Below the pieces are notes generated by a model. The model ran no database searches. It was given only the letters and a program-made list of their open reading frames with translations, and was not told the origin of the DNA. 64,000 nt of DNA from UBA7672 sp040398465 (GTDB lineage Bacteria > Pseudomonadota > Alphaproteobacteria > Caulobacterales > Hyphomonadaceae), in NCBI GenBank assembly GCA_040398465.1, contig JBBAUA010000009.1, positions 18,649 through 82,648 on the forward strand. Reading direction: 5' to 3'. Position 1 is the first letter of the stretch; each line of letters starts with the position of its first letter. A program made the position numbers and the translations under genes. This document shows positions 43,381 to 52,583 of this stretch, piece after piece.

Positions 43381-44599
43381 TCAGTTTCGACTTTTCGCTG
43401 GCCCAAGGAGCGCCGTGTCGATCGCGCGGCCGATACGTTCGGCGGCTGGGGGTTCGAGATTCGCAAGGACAATGATCGTCCAGCCATGCCCGCCGGACAT
43501 CAGTGCGTTTACGCCGGGCGCTCCCCCGGCAAAGCTGATGCGGCTTCGTGACCAATCGGCGACCGCTGGATCTGCGCGGAGGACGGCGGCGCTGCCGTCG
43601 CCGGCCAGCCGTCCGGCACGAAGGGCGGCGTCGAGGGCCAGCAGGTCCCGGGCGGCGGCGTGACTGCCGCCGGAAGCATTGNNNNNNNNNNNNNNNNNNN
43701 NNNNNNNNNNNNNNNNNNNNNNNNNNNNNNNNNNNNNNNNNNNNNNNNNNNNNNNNNNNNNNNNNNNNNNNNNNNNNNNNNTGACTGCCGCCGGAAGCAT
43801 TGCCTGCCAGTCCATGCCAGGATGAAACGTCCACGAGCGGCGAGCCGGGCCGCGGCGTCCCATAGGGGATGGCGCCGGCAGGCGGCGGCGTGAAGCTGGC
43901 TGTGGCCATGCCGGCCCTGGCGAATACGTTGTTGCCGACGTACTGCTCGTAGGTCGCGCCGGATGCGCGCGCGATGATCTCTCCCAGCACCACGTAGCAT
44001 CCATTGCAGTACTGTTCGCGCTCACCCGGCGCAAAAACCGGGGGCCTGGACGCGACGAGGCCGAAATAGACGGCGTTTGACGTGAGGCTGGCCTTGGGCA
44101 TGTCCATAAAGGCGGGGCCCACGAAGTCGGCGACGCCGCCACGATGGCCGAGAATTTGGTCGATTGTCGCCGACCGCGTTTGCGGCTGCGGATAGTCGGG
44201 CAACCACTGGCCGACCGTGTCCGTGAGCTTAAGCTTGCCCGCTTCGACGAGCTGCATGATGGCGACGTGCGTGATCGCCTTGCCGATGGAGCCGAAGTTG
44301 AAGGTGGTGGCAGGCGTGACTGCTGCCCTGGAGTCGCGATTGGCAAGGCCGTGCGCGGCGCTGAACACCTCCCTGCCCTCGCGTGCGACCAGGACGACGC
44401 CGCTGAAGCCATCGCGGAGGGCGATGTCGTCCAGCCACGCGCCGAGGCCGGTCGCAATCTCGGCGTCGGTCATGGCAGAGGTGATCGGAGGTAGCGGCAG
44501 CGGGGGGCCGCCTCCCGGCCCGGGGCCGGGTTGGGCGAATGAGGGCGGCGCGGCCCAGAGGAAGGCGAGCAAGGCGATCAGCGGTTTCAGTCGGCGCAT
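43381..44599 (-). CDS. beta-lactamase-family serine hydrolase (split only by an artefactual gap)
   Basis: Start ATG 44599 with GGGAGA upstream. Signal peptide RRLKPLIALLAFLWAAPPSFAQ, then DGFSGVVLVAREGREVFSAAHGLANRDS, catalytic SxxK in NFGSIGKAITH, YxN in QYCNGCYVVLG, and after joining across the gap GNASGGSHAAARDLLALDAAL and GGHGWTIIVLANL (third motif). This is the class-C/esterase EstB-like fold. Removing the 100 N and one 21-bp flank copy restores the frame to the TGA at 43381. Periplasmic esterase or peptidase; substrate unknown. Confidence 0.88.
43682..43781. other. artefactual assembly gap (100 N) inside the serine hydrolase gene
   Basis: The 21 bases before (43661-43681) equal the 21 after (43782-43802). 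Collapsing one copy and the Ns restores the frame, so no sequence is missing. Confidence 0.92.
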
Positions 44600-44692
44600 G
44601 TGATTCTCCCTCGGGTCTTCTTCAGAAGCGGACGCGGGCGGCGGCTCAAGGAGATTGGCGCCCGGACACTGCCAGATCACCGTCGGGACAGA

Positions 44693-44965
44693 TCAGGTTT
44701 GCGGCCCTCGCTTCAGGCTTCGTAGCTTGACCCCCAGGATGAGCGCCGCGAGCGCAAGCGTGATCGCGTTGGCGATCGTGATCGACCACTGCACCGTGAT
44801 GATCCCATAAGCGAGCCAGAGCGCCACGCCCGCCGTGAACAACGCATACATCGTGAGCGAAATTGCTGCTGTTTCGCGGGTGCGAAGGACCTTGAAGGCC
44901 TGCGGAACAAAAGCGGCCGTCGTGAGCAGCGCGGCGACAGCGCCGATAATTTCTGCGAGATTCAT
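44693..44965 (-). CDS. SemiSWEET sugar transporter
   Basis: 90 residues, three membrane helices with the PQ-loop motif TTAAFVPQAFKVLRTRETAAISLTMYALFTAGVALWLAYGI. Bacterial SemiSWEETs work as dimers equivalent to eukaryotic SWEET uniporters for sugars. It is encoded just upstream of the serine hydrolase gene on the same strand with ~93 bp between. Confidence 0.92.
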   Translation of the reverse strand: MNLAEIIGAVAALLTTAAFVPQAFKVLRTRETAAISLTMYALFTAGVALWLAYGIITVQWSITIANAITLALAALILGVKLRSLKRGPQT

Positions 44966-45065
44966 CGCTTACGCCCCGTCGCCCTGATCAGTATCGCGCC
45001 TCTGACGCGGATCGGGCTATATCACGGTCCATGAAGCCTGCACCTTCGACCTGTCCCGCGACACG

Positions 45066-46370
45066 ATGACCCCTGATACAAGCTCAGGGGACAAAAGGTC
45101 TGGGGACGCCGCCGCCGTCGATGTATCCGCGCAGGGATACCGGCGCTTCGTGGGCATGCGGCGGCTGGCCAACGGCATGCTGCTCGCCATCATGGCGCTG
45201 TTCGTGTTCTCGCACATGTGGGAGCCGCCGGGCCAGGACTGGGACATTCATTGGCGATTCCTGCGCGCCTTCGCTGAGGCGGCGATGGTGGGGGGACTCG
45301 CAGACTGGTTTGCCGTGACCGCGATCTTCCGGCATCCGCTGGGCATTCCGATCCCGCACACGGCTGTGATCCCGAAGAACCAGGATCGGATCGCGGAGGC
45401 GGTGGGGCGTTTCATCGCCGACAACTTCCTGAAGCCGGAGCTGGTGGCCGAGCGGGTGAAGGACAAGGATCTTTCAGAAGCGCTGGGAACATGGCTGGCC
45501 GAGCCGACGCAATCGACAGCGTTGGCGGGCGGGCTCGTGTCTGCTGTGCCTGCCCTGCTGGATGCACTGGATGACGAAACGGTGGCGGCGTTCCTGCGCG
45601 AACAGGCGGCAGAGGCTGCCGAGGGCGCGAGCGTTGCGCCGGCCTTCGGGTCGGTGCTTGAGGCGCTCGCGGAACAGGGTAGGCACCAGGCCATCCTCGA
45701 TGCACTGCTGAAGCAGGGCTATCGTCTGCTGGAAAGCAATCAGGACATGATCCGCGATCGCATTCGCGGACGGTCTGGATGGCTGATGCGGTTTGTCAGC
45801 GCCGACAAGAAAGTGGCGGACACCGTCATCGATGCAGTGAGCGATCTTCTGCACGAGGTGGCGTCCAACCGCGACCATCCGGTGCGCGAGCAGCTCAACC
45901 AGATGGTAGCGGAGTTTGCCGACGATCTACGGCGCGATCCGGAGTTGCAGGCGCGGGTCGGGTCGTGGCTGCAGGATGCGGCGAAGCATCCGTCGGTTGC
46001 GGGCGCCGTCGAAGCTGGCTGGGTTGAGTTCAAGGCGGCGCTCCGACGCGACTGCGCGAGTCCCGACGGACGCCTGCGGGCGTGGATGCAGAACGCGCTG
46101 ACAAATATGGGCGCCGGATTGCTGCGCGAGAAGCATGTGCGCGAGGCGCTGAATGTGCGGTTGCGCGGACTGTTGGTGCAGCTTGCGGCGCGGCATGGCG
46201 AGGACGTTGCGCGGCTGGTGTCGGAGACGATACGGAAGTGGGACTCGCAGACCATTGTCGACAAGCTGGAGATCAATGTCGGGCGCGACCTGCAGTATAT
46301 TCGTCTCAACGGGACGATCATCGGCGGGTTGGTCGGCCTCGTGCTTCATGCGGGGGCGGAGGTGCTGTAG
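45066..46370 (+). CDS. DUF445 (YjiN-like) membrane protein
   Basis: 434 residues. An N-terminal helix (RRLANGMLLAIMALFVFSHMW), then the DUF445 signature FAEAAMVGGLADWFAVTAIFRHPLGIPIPHTAVIPKNQDRIAEAVGRFIADNFL, a long helical region and a C-terminal helix IIGGLVGLVLHAG. Function of the family is unknown. It is the only plus-strand gene among the separated ruv genes and converges with ruvA, three bases from its stop. Confidence 0.88.
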   Translation: MTPDTSSGDKRSGDAAAVDVSAQGYRRFVGMRRLANGMLLAIMALFVFSHMWEPPGQDWDIHWRFLRAFAEAAMVGGLADWFAVTAIFRHPLGIPIPHTAVIPKNQDRIAEAVGRFIADNFLKPELVAERVKDKDLSEALGTWLAEPTQSTALAGGLVSAVPALLDALDDETVAAFLREQAAEAAEGASVAPAFGSVLEALAEQGRHQAILDALLKQGYRLLESNQDMIRDRIRGRSGWLMRFVSADKKVADTVIDAVSDLLHEVASNRDHPVREQLNQMVAEFADDLRRDPELQARVGSWLQDAAKHPSVAGAVEAGWVEFKAALRRDCASPDGRLRAWMQNALTNMGAGLLREKHVREALNVRLRGLLVQLAARHGEDVARLVSETIRKWDSQTIVDKLEINVGRDLQYIRLNGTIIGGLVGLVLHAGAEVL

Positions 46371-46373
46371 GCC

Positions 46374-46991
46374 TCACGCGGTCGGCGCCAACGCTTTCAG
46401 GGCTGCGCGGATCAGCGTGGACTCGGTTGCATCCTCACCAACCTCCCGTGCCGCCTGCGCGACGACGCGGCCAGCGTCGGTCTGCGAGTAACCGAGATTG
46501 ACCAGCGCGGAGACGGCGGCGGCGCGCGCGCCGGAGAGCGGCTGAGCGGTCGCTGCAGCGGCGAGGGCGAGGCCGGGGGCGAACAGGCCAATTGGCGGCG
46601 GCTTGCCCTTGAACTCGGTGACGATACGTTCGGCGAGTTTCTTGCCGACGCCGTTGGCGCGCGAGATGGCGGCCGTGTCGTTGAGCGCGATGGCGTCCAT
46701 CAGCTGCGCTGTCGTCAGCGTGTCGAGAATGGCGAGCGCCGTCTTGGCGCCAACGCCGGGCGCGGACTGGAGGCGGGAGAACCAGGCGCGCTCTTCTCCG
46801 CTGACGAAGGCGAAGAGTCGGATGGCGCTTTCCGACATCTGGGTTTCGACATGGAGTTCTGCAACCTCGCCGACCGACAGTCTCGCGAGAGAGCGCGAGC
46901 CGGCGTGGACGAGATAGCCGACGCCCTGCACGTCGATCAGCGCCTGCCCTTCGCCGATGGCGGCGATCGTTCCTCTAAGGCGGCCGATCAT
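46374..46991 (-). CDS. ruvA: Holliday junction branch-migration protein RuvA
   Basis: 205 residues. N-terminal OB domain MIGRLRGTIAAIGEGQALIDVQGVGYLV, tandem HhH domain II (LQSAPGVGAKTALAILDTL, ISRANGVGKKLAERIVTEFKGK) and C-terminal domain III binding RuvB (ALVNLGYSQTDAGRVV). Its start overlaps the ruvC stop by four bases. Confidence 0.95.
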   Translation of the reverse strand: MIGRLRGTIAAIGEGQALIDVQGVGYLVHAGSRSLARLSVGEVAELHVETQMSESAIRLFAFVSGEERAWFSRLQSAPGVGAKTALAILDTLTTAQLMDAIALNDTAAISRANGVGKKLAERIVTEFKGKPPPIGLFAPGLALAAAATAQPLSGARAAAVSALVNLGYSQTDAGRVVAQAAREVGEDATESTLIRAALKALAPTA

Positions 46992-47491
46992 GCGTGTCGC
47001 CTCTCTCCGGCGACGGGGCGATGATGCGCGCCGCAGATGGCGACGGCGAGAGCGTCGGCTGCGTCAGCTGCGACATCGCCCGCCTTCGGCAGCAGGCGGC
47101 GAACCATGAAGGCGACCTGCGCCTTGTCCGCCGCGCCTGTGCCGACGATCGCCTGCTTCACTTTCCGCGTCGCGAACTCGTGGACCTTGAGGCCGGCCCC
47201 GGCGAGCGTCGCCATCGCGGCGCCGCGGGCCTGGCCGAGCAAGAGCGTCGACTTCGGGTTGACGTTGACGAACGTCTCCTCGACCGCGGCCTCGTCAGGC
47301 GTGTGGGCTGCGATCACGACGCGCAGCTCGGCGCAGAGGATGGCGAGCCGGTCGGCCATATCGGCGTGAGGATCGGGATTGATCACGCCGTGGGCGATCC
47401 AGCCGAGGCGCGGACCGTCGAGCGTGATGACGCCCCAGCCGGTGTGGCGGAGCCCGGGGTCGATGCCGAGGATTCGAATCATCTGAACCAT
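46988..47491 (-). CDS. ruvC: Holliday junction resolvase RuvC
   Basis: 167 residues from ATG 47491 (an internal ATG at 47482 is the alternative). Catalytic acids: Asp in RILGIDPGLRHTGWGV, Glu in AAVEETFVNVNPKSTLLLGQARG, and the terminal cluster DVAADAADALAVAICGAHH. It cleaves Holliday junctions and is coupled to ruvA. Confidence 0.96.
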   Translation of the reverse strand: MVQMIRILGIDPGLRHTGWGVITLDGPRLGWIAHGVINPDPHADMADRLAILCAELRVVIAAHTPDEAAVEETFVNVNPKSTLLLGQARGAAMATLAGAGLKVHEFATRKVKQAIVGTGAADKAQVAFMVRRLLPKAGDVAADAADALAVAICGAHHRPVAGERRHA

Positions 47492-47590
47492 TCCGTCATT
47501 GTCACAAGTCTGGGGTCGCAAGTCTCGAACGGATTAGGAACACGCTGGAAGTTAATGAGGCGGAAACCAACGCGCCAGACCTTGGGCCGC

Positions 47591-48253
47591 ATGGATATCC
47601 GTCAGGTTTCGCTCTCACGACGCGGGGCGCTGCGCCTCGGCCTGGCCGGCCTTGGCGCCGCTTTGGCTACCCCAGCTGCCTTCGCTGCGCCGTTGGTCAG
47701 CTTCCCGCTGCGCATCGCCTATGCGCGGGTGTCCCCTGATGGCTTCGTGCATATCCGGTCCGGCGAACAGGCCGCCTGGACGCACATGGCTGGGCGAATG
47801 GGCGGACTGGTCGATGCGCTTGCGCCGATGCAGCCGGGCGACATGCTCGGCGGCGGGCTGCCGAAGATCGAGGGCGGCGCGAACTGTGCGATGGTGGCGC
47901 GGCAAGCCGCGATGAAGTCGGGATACAATCAGGTGATCCTTTATTCGACCCACGACGGCCAGAAGATTTATGCGCCCCCACAGGGCTGGTTCGGCGACAC
48001 GTTTGCCTGGCTGCAGGGCGAGTTCGACAAGGACGGGCGCGCCAGCGGAGAAGCGCACCTTCTGGATGTCGGTGGCGGGATGCCGCTGGCCTCTGCGCAT
48101 GCCGACGTCCCGCCGCGCGATCCGCTGAACCTGTTCGACGGCGGCCGGAATCCGGAGCGCGAGGCGCTGGACAACCTGATCCGCGCGATGGAGCTGCGGT
48201 TCGGCGACATGGCCCGGCTGGCCTATGAGAGCCAGCGGTCGATCGCGGACTGA
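47591..48253 (+). CDS. exported hypothetical protein with twin-arginine-like signal
   Basis: 220 residues from ATG 47591. Residues 1-34 (RQVSLSRRGALRLGLAGLGAALATPAAFA) look like a Tat signal. The mature part has FPLRIAYARVSPDGFVHIRSGEQAAW and IEGGANCAMVARQAAMKSGYNQVILYSTHDGQKIYAPPQGWFGDTFAWL, then an acidic/Arg C-terminus. It contains a single Cys in the mature part. No family recognised. Confidence 0.65.
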   Translation: MDIRQVSLSRRGALRLGLAGLGAALATPAAFAAPLVSFPLRIAYARVSPDGFVHIRSGEQAAWTHMAGRMGGLVDALAPMQPGDMLGGGLPKIEGGANCAMVARQAAMKSGYNQVILYSTHDGQKIYAPPQGWFGDTFAWLQGEFDKDGRASGEAHLLDVGGGMPLASAHADVPPRDPLNLFDGGRNPEREALDNLIRAMELRFGDMARLAYESQRSIAD

Positions 48254-48344
48254 CGTTTCATCATCGGCGCACAATCGGATGAGTTGGTCTGGCCAACATG
48301 CCCTTTGTGGGTAAGGTCTGCCCTTCGGATTTCGGAGGGTTTCC

Positions 48345-50531
48345 ATGCGCCGCCTGCTTCTTTCGTCCCTGAGCGCCATCGCGCTTCTCGCCGCCTGCGG
48401 ACCGGCGGAGGACCCGATGACTGTGCCGGCCGCGACCTATGACGAGGCGACGACGGCGCAGCTGACAAGCAATCCGCTGCTGGCGGAATGGGCGGGCGAA
48501 CATGGCGGACAGCCGGCCTTCGACAAGATGGACCTCGCCCAGCTGAAACCCGCGATGGAAGCGGGAATGGCGGCGCACCTTGCCGAGATCGATGCGATCG
48601 CGAACAACCCCGCGAAGGCTTCGTTCGAGAACACCATCGTCGCGATGGAGCGCGCGGGCGAGGCGCTCGACCGGGCGATGACTTACTACGGCATCTGGTC
48701 GTCGAATCTTTCGACGCCGGAATTCCGCGCCGTGCAAGGCGAGATGGCGCCGAAGCTCTCTGAGTACCAGAGCAAGATCACGCAGAATGCGGCGCTGTTT
48801 GCGCGCATCAAGGCGCTGCATGACGATCAGGCAAACCTGAAACTCACTCCGCATCAGGCACGGTTGCTGAAACTGGTCCATGACCGCTTCCAGCTGAACG
48901 GCGCCGAGCTGACGGCCGAGAAGCGCGATCGTTATGCGGCGATCAACAAGGAGCTCGCCGAGCTCCAAACGAAATTCTCGAACAACCTGCTGGCGGATGA
49001 GGAAGGCTGGGTTACGTATCTCACGCCTGCGCAGATCGGCGGCCTGCCCGCGAGCTATGTCGCATCGGCGAAGGCGACGGCTGCCGATCTCGGCAAGCCG
49101 GGCATGTATGCTGTGACCAACACGCGTTCGTCGATGGACCCATTTCTTACCTACTCCACCGAGCGCAAGCTGCGCGAGCAGGTGTGGCGCAACTATTATT
49201 CGCGCGGCGACAATGGCGATGCGAATGACAATAACGCGGTGATCGCACAGATCCTGAAGCTGCGGCACGAACGCGTCGGGCTGCTTGGCTACAAGACTTA
49301 CGCGGACTGGCAGCTGCAGGACAACATGGCGCCGGACCCGGCGGCGGCGACTGCGCTGATGGAAGCTGTCTGGCGGCCAGCAGTCGTGCGCGCAAAGGAA
49401 GAGATCGCGGACATGCAGGCGCTAGCCGCCAGCGAAGGCGCGAAGATCACCATCGAGCCGTGGGATTATCGCTTCTATGCGGAGAAGGTGCGCAAGGCGA
49501 AATACGATCTCGATGGCGAGCAGCTGAAGCCGTATCTGCAACTCGACCAGCTGCGCGAGGCGATGTTCTATGTTGCCGGAGAACTGTTCGGGTTCGGATT
49601 TGCGCCGGTTGCCGCTGGATCGATCCCTGTCTTCCATGCGGATGTGGGTGTCTGGGAGGTGACCGACAAGGCGTCGGGCAAGCATGTCGGTTACTGGTAT
49701 CTTGATCCGTATGCGCGGCAGGGAAAACGATCGGGCGCCTGGGCGTCGAGCTATCGGTCGCATTCGACGTTCGACGGGCCGGTGACGACGCTGTCTTCGA
49801 ACAACTCGAACTTCGTGAAGCCGGCGCCGGGTGAACCGTTGCTGATCTCGTTTGACGATGCGGAGACGTTCTTCCACGAATTCGGACATGCGCTGCACGG
49901 GCTGTCGTCGACCGTCGAGTATCCGGGACTGAACGGAGGCGTGCGTGATTACACCGAATTCCACTCGCAACTTCTGGAGCGCTGGCTGCTGACGGACCAG
50001 GTGGTGAACAAGTATTTCCGTCACTACCAGACGAGCGAGCCGATGCCGAAAGAGCTGATCGACAAGATCAACAAGGCGGCGACGTTCAACCAGGGATTCC
50101 AGACAGTGGAGTTTCTGGGCTCCGCCATCATGGACATGCGCTATCACACGGTCGATCCGGCCGACCTCGATCCGCGCGCCTTCGAGAAGGAGGAGCTGGC
50201 CAAGCTCGGCATGCCGAAGGAGATTCCGATGCGGCACCGCTCGCCTCAGTTCGGGCATGTCTTTTCGAGCGAGGGGTATGCGGCCGGATACTACGGCTAT
50301 CTCTGGGCCGAGGTGCTGACGGCGGATGCGGCTGAGGCGTTCGTCGGGGCGCCGGGCGGCTTCTACGACAAGGAGCTGGCGCAAAAGATGGTCGCCAACC
50401 TTTTCACCGTGCGCAACGCGGTTGACCCGGGCGAGGCCTATCGCGCTTTCCGTGGGCGCGATGCGACGCCGGATGCGCTGCTGCGGGATCGGGGATTTCC
50501 GGTCCCGACGGCGCCGGGCGGGCAGCAGTAG
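48345..50531 (+). CDS. M3-family metallopeptidase (peptidyl-dipeptidase Dcp-like), lipoprotein
   Basis: 728 residues. Lipoprotein signal LLLSSLSAIALLAACGP (lipobox LAAC), then NPLLAEWAGEHGGQPAFDKMDLAQLKPAMEAGM, the M3 N-terminal start. Zinc site HEFGHALHGLSS preceded by FDDAETFF, with the third ligand in GVRDYTEFHSQLLERW, and C-terminal SEGYAAGYYGYLWAEVLTADAAEAF. It cleaves C-terminal dipeptides or short oligopeptides. The lipid anchor suggests periplasmic peptide scavenging. Confidence 0.94.
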   Translation: MRRLLLSSLSAIALLAACGPAEDPMTVPAATYDEATTAQLTSNPLLAEWAGEHGGQPAFDKMDLAQLKPAMEAGMAAHLAEIDAIANNPAKASFENTIVAMERAGEALDRAMTYYGIWSSNLSTPEFRAVQGEMAPKLSEYQSKITQNAALFARIKALHDDQANLKLTPHQARLLKLVHDRFQLNGAELTAEKRDRYAAINKELAELQTKFSNNLLADEEGWVTYLTPAQIGGLPASYVASAKATAADLGKPGMYAVTNTRSSMDPFLTYSTERKLREQVWRNYYSRGDNGDANDNNAVIAQILKLRHERVGLLGYKTYADWQLQDNMAPDPAAATALMEAVWRPAVVRAKEEIADMQALAASEGAKITIEPWDYRFYAEKVRKAKYDLDGEQLKPYLQLDQLREAMFYVAGELFGFGFAPVAAGSIPVFHADVGVWEVTDKASGKHVGYWYLDPYARQGKRSGAWASSYRSHSTFDGPVTTLSSNNSNFVKPAPGEPLLISFDDAETFFHEFGHALHGLSSTVEYPGLNGGVRDYTEFHSQLLERWLLTDQVVNKYFRHYQTSEPMPKELIDKINKAATFNQGFQTVEFLGSAIMDMRYHTVDPADLDPRAFEKEELAKLGMPKEIPMRHRSPQFGHVFSSEGYAAGYYGYLWAEVLTADAAEAFVGAPGGFYDKELAQKMVANLFTVRNAVDPGEAYRAFRGRDATPDALLRDRGFPVPTAPGGQQ

Positions 50532-50534
50532 CGG

Positions 50535-51011
50535 CTAGCTTCGCCGCAGCTTCCGCCGTTTGGGCGGGCCGTGGAACCAGTCGATGACGTAGTCGAACGC
50601 GTCTTCGTCATCGACACCTTCCTCTGTGACCGTCTTGTTGCGGCAGGAATAGTTCTCGCGGTGGATGGTTTCGCGGTCACCGCTGACGAGGTGGTGCCAG
50701 TCGTAGAGATCCTTCCCTTCGTGGACGAGGCGGTAGGCGCAGGTCTGCGGCAGCCAATCGACGGTGGAGACGACTTCGGGCGTGAGCTTCACGCACACGG
50801 GCACGAACTGCTTGCGGTTGGGGTAGTCCTTGCACTGGCAGGACTTGTTGTCGAACAGCTTGCAATGGAGCTTCGTGATGTAGAGGTCGCCCGTGGTCTC
50901 GTCCTCGAGTTTCACCAGGCAGCACTTTCCACAGCCATCGCAGAGCGATTCCCACTCCGGGTCGGACATCTCGTGCAGTTTCTTGGTTTTCCAGAACGGT
51001 TCGGTGGTCAT
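50535..51011 (-). CDS. YcgN-family cysteine-cluster protein (UPF0260)
   Basis: 158 residues from ATG 51011 (a longer antisense frame through upp is spurious). Conserved Cys pattern: SLCDGCGKCCLVKLEDE, LHCKLFDNKSCQCKDYPNRKQFVPVCVKL, QTCAYRLV and NYSCRNKT, as in YcgN and the wider CxxCxxCC zinc/iron-binding family. Molecular role unknown. It follows upp on the same strand by 10 bp and is probably co-transcribed. Confidence 0.92.
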   Translation of the reverse strand: MTTEPFWKTKKLHEMSDPEWESLCDGCGKCCLVKLEDETTGDLYITKLHCKLFDNKSCQCKDYPNRKQFVPVCVKLTPEVVSTVDWLPQTCAYRLVHEGKDLYDWHHLVSGDRETIHRENYSCRNKTVTEEGVDDEDAFDYVIDWFHGPPKRRKLRRS

Positions 51012-51021
51012 GCGGCAGTCA

Positions 51022-51651
51022 TTACTTCGTTCCGAACATCCTGTCGCCTGCGTCGCCAAGACCCGGCACGATGTAGCCCTTGTCGTTGAGGTGGCTGTCG
51101 ATGGCGGCGGTGTAGATCGGGATGTCGGGGTGGGCGGCGGTGAATTTGCCGATGCCTTCGGGGGCGGCGAGCAAGCAGAGAAAACGGATGCGGTTGGCGC
51201 CGCGTTGCTTGAGGCGCTCCATCGCGGCGATGGCGGAGTTGCCGGTGGCGAGCATGGGATCGACGGCGATGACGAGGCGGTTCTCGAGTTCGCCCGGCGC
51301 CTTGAAATAGTATTCGACGGGTTCGAGCGTGTCGTGGTCGCGATACATGCCGATATGGGCGACGCGGGCGGCGGGGACGAGATCAAGCATGCCGTCGAGC
51401 AGGCCGTTGCCGGCGCGGAGGATGGACGCGAAGACCAGCTTCTTGCCCTTGATGATCGGCGCGGTCATCGGGCCCATCGGGGTTTCGATGTCGGTGGTTT
51501 CGAGTTCGATGTCGCGGGTGACTTCGTAGCAGAGCAGATGCGCGATCTCGCGCAACAGCGTGCGGAAGCCCGCAGTGGACGTGGTGCGGTCGCGCATCAG
51601 CGTGAGCTTGTGCTGGACCAGCGGGTGGTCGATGACCGTTACGCTCTTCAT
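51022..51651 (-). CDS. upp: uracil phosphoribosyltransferase
   Basis: 209 residues from ATG 51651. VTVIDHPLVQHKLTLMRDRTTSTAGFRTLLREI, ILRAGNGLLDGMLDLVPAARVAHIGMYRD, the PRPP loop VIAVDPMLATGNSAIAAMERLK, and C-terminal IVPGLGDAGDRMFGTK binding uracil. It salvages uracil to UMP. Confidence 0.96.
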   Translation of the reverse strand: MKSVTVIDHPLVQHKLTLMRDRTTSTAGFRTLLREIAHLLCYEVTRDIELETTDIETPMGPMTAPIIKGKKLVFASILRAGNGLLDGMLDLVPAARVAHIGMYRDHDTLEPVEYYFKAPGELENRLVIAVDPMLATGNSAIAAMERLKQRGANRIRFLCLLAAPEGIGKFTAAHPDIPIYTAAIDSHLNDKGYIVPGLGDAGDRMFGTK

Positions 51652-51668
51652 GTCGGCCTCCCGCGATC

Positions 51669-52331
51669 TCAATTCCCGTCGCCTTGCCAGTCCTTGCCGA
51701 TGAGGCGGGCGCCGCGCCCATACGCGTCGACCCAGGCGAACATTCCGGCGGGAGATACGAGGTAGGCGTTCGGCATGCCACCCGAGGCGATCTGCTGGAT
51801 CAGACCGTCAAGCGGATAGGACTCCAGCGTTACCGAAGCAGATCCGCCCAGCGCCTTCTGGGCAAGCTCCTGAGTCTCTTCAGCTTCACTCCGGCTGACG
51901 TAGAATGGAACGACGGCGCGACCGCCAACATCGACGGTGACCTGCTGGCCGCCATTGTTCGCGGGAAAGGATACCTTTGCTCCGAACACATCCGATTCTT
52001 CGGCTAACCACGCGACTTCGCCATGCGTGGCAAGAATTGCGTCCGCACCGCTGTTGGGAACGCCGACCGTAACGTCCGATTTACCTGCGGAGCGGATCGC
52101 GGCTGCGCAGAAGTCGGGGTCGAGATAGACCGCAGGCAGCGTCTTGCTGCTGCTGATGGGCTTGACCTCGTGTGTGAGATTGGCGCCCGTCCTTCCGTCG
52201 ACCGGAGCGATGACCACGAACCGCTCCGTGGCAGCGCGGATACGACCGGCCTCCCCCTCCGAGTAGCCCTGCGCGGCAGCAGGCATGGCCGATACCGCTA
52301 GCAAGAAAAGTCCCAGGACGGCACGGAGCAT
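51669..52331 (-). CDS. exported hypothetical protein
   Basis: 220 residues from ATG 52331, chosen for the signal peptide (RAVLGLFLLAVSAMPAAAQ). The mature domain starts YSEGEAGRIRAATERFVVIAPVDG and includes DPDFCAAAIRSAGKSDVTVGVPNSGADAILATHGEVAWLAEE, QQVTVDVGGRAVVPFYVSRSEAEE and a C-terminal aromatic AGMFAWVDAYGRGARLIGKDW. There is a single Cys. No family identified. It is transcribed toward upp, 17 bp away. Confidence 0.65.
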   Translation of the reverse strand: MLRAVLGLFLLAVSAMPAAAQGYSEGEAGRIRAATERFVVIAPVDGRTGANLTHEVKPISSSKTLPAVYLDPDFCAAAIRSAGKSDVTVGVPNSGADAILATHGEVAWLAEESDVFGAKVSFPANNGGQQVTVDVGGRAVVPFYVSRSEAEETQELAQKALGGSASVTLESYPLDGLIQQIASGGMPNAYLVSPAGMFAWVDAYGRGARLIGKDWQGDGN

Positions 52332-52583
52332 TGCGTCGCCTTCAGCTTCGCGAGCACAATCGCTCACCTTCTGACGAATATGAATAGAGCGACCTGTGCG
52401 CAGAGCGCAATGATGCATCGCCGTTGCCATAGAGGGCTTAGAACAGGCCGCGCAAACACGCCAATTCACTTCATCGGCAATGGCGGCTCAGCGGCAATTC
52501 CCTTGCGTGCGAAAGTGTGCAGACTATGCGCAAAACAACGACAGACTGGCGCACAGCAGGATGCGCCAGCACGGGAGAACGCC

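Noticed and set aside
42272..44680. Apparent 802-residue fusion of a serine hydrolase with RuvB
   Set aside because: The frame is joined only through the 100-N spacer. The 21-bp duplicate flanks show that the real hydrolase frame ends at 43381, and ruvB has its own ATG and ribosome site at 43312.
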